Shown: positions 4,859-7,576 of the stretch, piece after piece
How positions within the stretch are numbered: position 1 is the first letter of the stretch
Layout of the letters: every line of letters starts with the position of its first letter
NCBI GenBank assembly: GCA_027489475.1
Contig: JAIXZQ010000197.1
Span: 1-7,576 of the forward strand
Reading direction: 5' to 3'
DNA: 7,576 nt
From: Methylophilus sp.
Lineage (GTDB): Bacteria > Pseudomonadota > Gammaproteobacteria > Burkholderiales > Methylophilaceae
Notes under the pieces: generated by a model
Seen by the model: the letters and a program-made list of their open reading frames with translations, nothing else
What the model was told of the DNA's origin: nothing
Databases searched by the model: none
Made by a program: the position numbers and the translations under genes

Positions 4859-7576
4859 ATGAAAACCCTGCTGCTGGTCGATGGTTCCAGTTATTTGTAT
4901 CGCGCTTTTCATGCCATGCCAGATTTACGCAACTCGGCCAATGAACCGGTAGGCGCGATTCAGGGCGTGCTCAATATGTTGCGTCGCCTGCACAAAGACT
5001 ACCCTTCTGACTACAGCGCCTGCGTGTTTGATGCCAAAGGCAAGACCTTTAGAGATGACCTGTATCCTGAATATAAAGCTAACCGAGCCAGCATGCCGGA
5101 TGATTTGCGGGTGCAGATAGAGCCCTTGTTTGAGACCATCCGCGCCATGGGCTGGCCGCTGATTATCGAAGAAGGCGTAGAAGCCGACGATGTGATAGGC
5201 GCACTGGCCAAACAGGCCGAACAGCAAGGCATACGCACAATCATACCGACGGGGGATAAAGACATCACGCAATTGGTGAATGAACACATCACGGTGGTCA
5301 ACACCATGCGTGATGCGTTTCGCAAAACCGATGATGTGTTGGACACGGCGGGCGTAGAAAACAAGTTTGGCATCCCACCCAGTCAAATCATCGATTATCT
5401 GAGTTTGGTGGGCGACACAGCAGACAATGTCCCCGGCGTGGAAAAAGTGGGGCCCAAAACGGCGGTGAAATGGCTGACAGAATATGGCTCATTGGATAAC
5501 CTCATTGCCCATGCCGACGAGATAAAAGGCGTGGTCGGCGATAACTTGCGTAAAGCGCTGCCTTGGCTCCCGACGGCGCGCACCCTGATTACCATCCGCT
5601 GCGATATCGGTATCCGTGAGCATTTTGATGAACTGATTAGCCAACCGCCAGATAAAGCCAAATTGCTGGCCTTGTTTGACCGCTTTGAGTTTAGAAGCTG
5701 GAAGCGCGAACTGGATAAATTGGGGGATGACCCTCCCTCAGACCCCAGCCAACACGGCACCGCTGCGATGTCCGTACAACCTGACCCCATCGCACCTGCC
5801 TACACCCCCAACACAGCACGGCAGTACAGCACCGTGCTCACCCGCGCCCAACTGGACAGCTGTTTAGAAAAAATCGCGCAGGCCGCGTTGCTGTGTGTGG
5901 ATACCGAGACTACCTCGCTAGACCCGATGGCGGCCAAAATCGTCGGCCTCTCATTGAGCACACAGGCGGGCGAAGGCGTATATATTCCGTTAGCGCATGA
6001 TTATTTTGATGCCCCGCTGCAACTGCCGTTGGCTGAAACCTTGGCGGCATTAAAACCCGTGCTGGAAAATCCCCAGATTAAAAAAGTCGGGCAAAACCTC
6101 AAATATGACCTGCATGTATTAGCCAACCACGGCATACAGTTGCAAGGCATCGCGCATGACACCTTGTTGCAGTCCTATGTGTTTGAAAGTCACAAAGGCC
6201 ACGGCATGGACGAACTGAGCGAGCGGCATTTAGGCATCACGCCTATCAGCTACGAGCAGGTGGCGGGCAAAGGCGCCAAGCAGGTCAGCTTTAGTCAGGT
6301 GACAGTGGAGGTGGCCAGCGAATATGCCGCCGAAGATGCCGATATTACCTTGCAACTGCACCATGCGCTGTATCCACAGGTGCAAGCCTCAGACAAACTT
6401 AGCTTTATCTATCATCAGGTCGAGCTGCCCAGCATGCTGGTGTTGCAGCGCATGGAACGCACCGGCGTGTTGATAGACAGCCAGATGCTGCAACGCCAAA
6501 GCAATGAAATTGGTCTGCGTCTTCTTGAGATTGAACAACAAGCTTTTACTTTGGCAGGTCAACCGTTTAATCTGGGCTCGCCCAAGCAACTGCAAGAGAT
6601 TTTGTTTGGCAAACTGGGCATTAAACCGCTGAAAAAAACGCCTTCTGGCGCGCCGAGTACGGATGAAGATGTGTTGCAAGAACTGGCGCTGGACTACCCC
6701 TTGCCCAAAGTCATTCTAGAACATCGCAGTCTGGCCAAACTCAAATCCACCTACACCGACAAATTGCCACGCATGGTCAATCCGCAGACGGGCCGCGTAC
6801 ATACCAATTACAATCAGGCAGTGGCCATTACCGGACGCTTGGCCAGCTCAGAGCCCAATCTGCAAAACATTCCGGTGCGTACCGCTGAGGGTCGCCGTAT
6901 CCGTGAGGCATTTATTGCCCCCCCGGGGTGGCATATTGTTTCGGCCGACTACTCGCAAATTGAGTTGCGCATCATGGCGCACTTATCGCAAGATGCCGGC
7001 ATGTTGCAGGCCTTTGCCAATAATGACGATATCCACCGCGCCACCGCCGCCGAAATTTTTGGCGTGGATAAAACCGCCGTCGACAACGAACAGCGCCGCT
7101 ATGCCAAAGTCATCAACTTTGGGTTGATTTATGGCATGAGCGCATTTGGTCTGGCGCAAAACCTGAATATCGAACGCGGTGCGGCACAAGCCTATATCGA
7201 CCGCTATTTTGCCCGCTACCCCGGCGTGAAAGCCTATATGGAAAACACCCGCGCGTTGGCCAAACAACAAGGCTTTGTCGAAACCTATTTTGGCCGCCGC
7301 CTGTGGGTGCCCGAAATCAACAGCCCCAACGTACAGCGGCGCAATGGCGCAGAGCGCGCTGCCATCAATGCGCCTATGCAGGGCACGGCTGCCGACTTAA
7401 TTAAACTGGCGATGATAGCAGTGGATGACTGGCTGCAGCGCGAGCGCTTGCAAAGCAAACTGATTATGCAGGTGCATGATGAACTGGTGCTGGAGGTGGT
7501 TGATGCGGAACTTGCACTGATTCAGGCGCAGATACCGCTGTTAATGCAGCAGGTGGCCAGCCTAGATGTGCCGTTA
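4859..7576 (+). CDS. polA: DNA polymerase I (3' end cut by window)
   Basis: Family A polymerase that removes RNA primers, joins Okazaki gaps and fills repair patches. 906 codons are present with no frame break; the last residues, ASLDVPL, sit just before the usual end of the family (E. coli: 928 residues), so probably fewer than 25 codons are missing. The 5' nuclease domain (about 1-290) has D8, D58, E108, D110, D111, D133, D135 and D186 plus a helix-hairpin-helix (NVPGVEKVGPKTA, 190-202). A proline-rich linker (about 293-325) leads to the 3'-5' exonuclease, with all its metal ligands: D348/E350 (VDTET), D417 (NLKYD), and Y489/D493 (YAAED). Proofreading is therefore expected to work. The polymerase part shows motif A DYSQIELR (D697, E702), motif B with R746, K750, F754 and Y758, and motif C VHDE (D874, E875). 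F754 at the E. coli F762 position predicts selection against dideoxynucleotides. ATG 4859 is set by homology (MKTLLLVDGSSYLYRAFHA). Confidence 0.97.
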   Translation, partial: MKTLLLVDGSSYLYRAFHAMPDLRNSANEPVGAIQGVLNMLRRLHKDYPSDYSACVFDAKGKTFRDDLYPEYKANRASMPDDLRVQIEPLFETIRAMGWPLIIEEGVEADDVIGALAKQAEQQGIRTIIPTGDKDITQLVNEHITVVNTMRDAFRKTDDVLDTAGVENKFGIPPSQIIDYLSLVGDTADNVPGVEKVGPKTAVKWLTEYGSLDNLIAHADEIKGVVGDNLRKALPWLPTARTLITIRCDIGIREHFDELISQPPDKAKLLALFDRFEFRSWKRELDKLGDDPPSDPSQHGTAAMSVQPDPIAPAYTPNTARQYSTVLTRAQLDSCLEKIAQAALLCVDTETTSLDPMAAKIVGLSLSTQAGEGVYIPLAHDYFDAPLQLPLAETLAALKPVLENPQIKKVGQNLKYDLHVLANHGIQLQGIAHDTLLQSYVFESHKGHGMDELSERHLGITPISYEQVAGKGAKQVSFSQVTVEVASEYAAEDADITLQLHHALYPQVQASDKLSFIYHQVELPSMLVLQRMERTGVLIDSQMLQRQSNEIGLRLLEIEQQAFTLAGQPFNLGSPKQLQEILFGKLGIKPLKKTPSGAPSTDEDVLQELALDYPLPKVILEHRSLAKLKSTYTDKLPRMVNPQTGRVHTNYNQAVAITGRLASSEPNLQNIPVRTAEGRRIREAFIAPPGWHIVSADYSQIELRIMAHLSQDAGMLQAFANNDDIHRATAAEIFGVDKTAVDNEQRRYAKVINFGLIYGMSAFGLAQNLNIERGAAQAYIDRYFARYPGVKAYMENTRALAKQQGFVETYFGRRLWVPEINSPNVQRRNGAERAAINAPMQGTAADLIKLAMIAVDDWLQRERLQSKLIMQVHDELVLEVVDAELALIQAQIPLLMQQVASLDVPL

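Noticed and set aside
4925..5386. 153-residue open frame on the minus strand within polA
   Set aside because: It lies opposite the well-conserved 5' nuclease domain, shows no recognisable motif and has no ribosome binding site of its own; it is a shadow of polA.
6389..6679. 96-residue open frame on the minus strand within polA
   Set aside because: Antisense to the conserved thumb region of the polymerase; no motif, start signal or independent support.
6918..6928. C7G4 run inside polA, a possible slippage or programmed frameshift site
   Set aside because: The frame stays open and matches the conserved sequence on both sides (FIAPPGW then SADYSQIE). No alternative frame gives a sensible product, so it is only a possible mutation hot spot.

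Overview
The window reads as chromosomal DNA of a betaproteobacterium. The homoserine kinase is of the APH-like type, next to a DUF2782 protein and polA, and there is a BPSS1780-type membrane protein. This combination, with a by-eye GC content near one half, suggests Methylophilaceae or a related family; that placement is inference from remembered family resemblance, not from a search. The region is dense: two genes at the edges are cut by the window, four genes are complete, and the longest gene-free stretch is about 180 bases. I see no mobile element, CRISPR array, rRNA or tRNA.

Layout. Bases 1-1572 (+) hold the 3' part of a polytopic membrane protein of the Wzy/WaaL/PglL O-oligosaccharide ligase superfamily, most like the PglL (PilO-type) protein O-oligosaccharyltransferases. 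It converges on a minus-strand group that ends at an intrinsic terminator (1641-1671). Read in its own direction, that group is: a LOG-family phosphoribohydrolase (4761 to 4036); a 183-base gap carrying a tandem 30-bp dyad repeat and a promoter-like -10; a secreted DUF2782 protein (3852 to 3508); thrB, homoserine kinase (3474 to 2548); and a BPSS1780-family membrane protein (2551 to 1730). The last gene overlaps thrB by four bases (ATGA). Divergent from the LOG gene, polA starts at 4859 and runs off the right edge, lacking only the last few codons.

How the genes relate. DUF2782, thrB and the BPSS1780 gene look like one transcription unit: gaps of 33 and -4 bases, one candidate promoter and one terminator. 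The homoserine kinase step (threonine branch of aspartate-family synthesis) is thus made together with two envelope proteins of unknown function. polA and the LOG gene share a 97-base divergent control region. The ligase gene is a separate unit whose start and natural partners lie outside the window.

Nothing here is an obvious new multi-gene system. The best candidates for something undescribed are the tandem dyad repeat at 3901-3960 upstream of DUF2782-thrB, the perfect palindrome standing where a thrB ribosome binding site should be, and the link between homoserine kinase and two uncharacterised envelope proteins.
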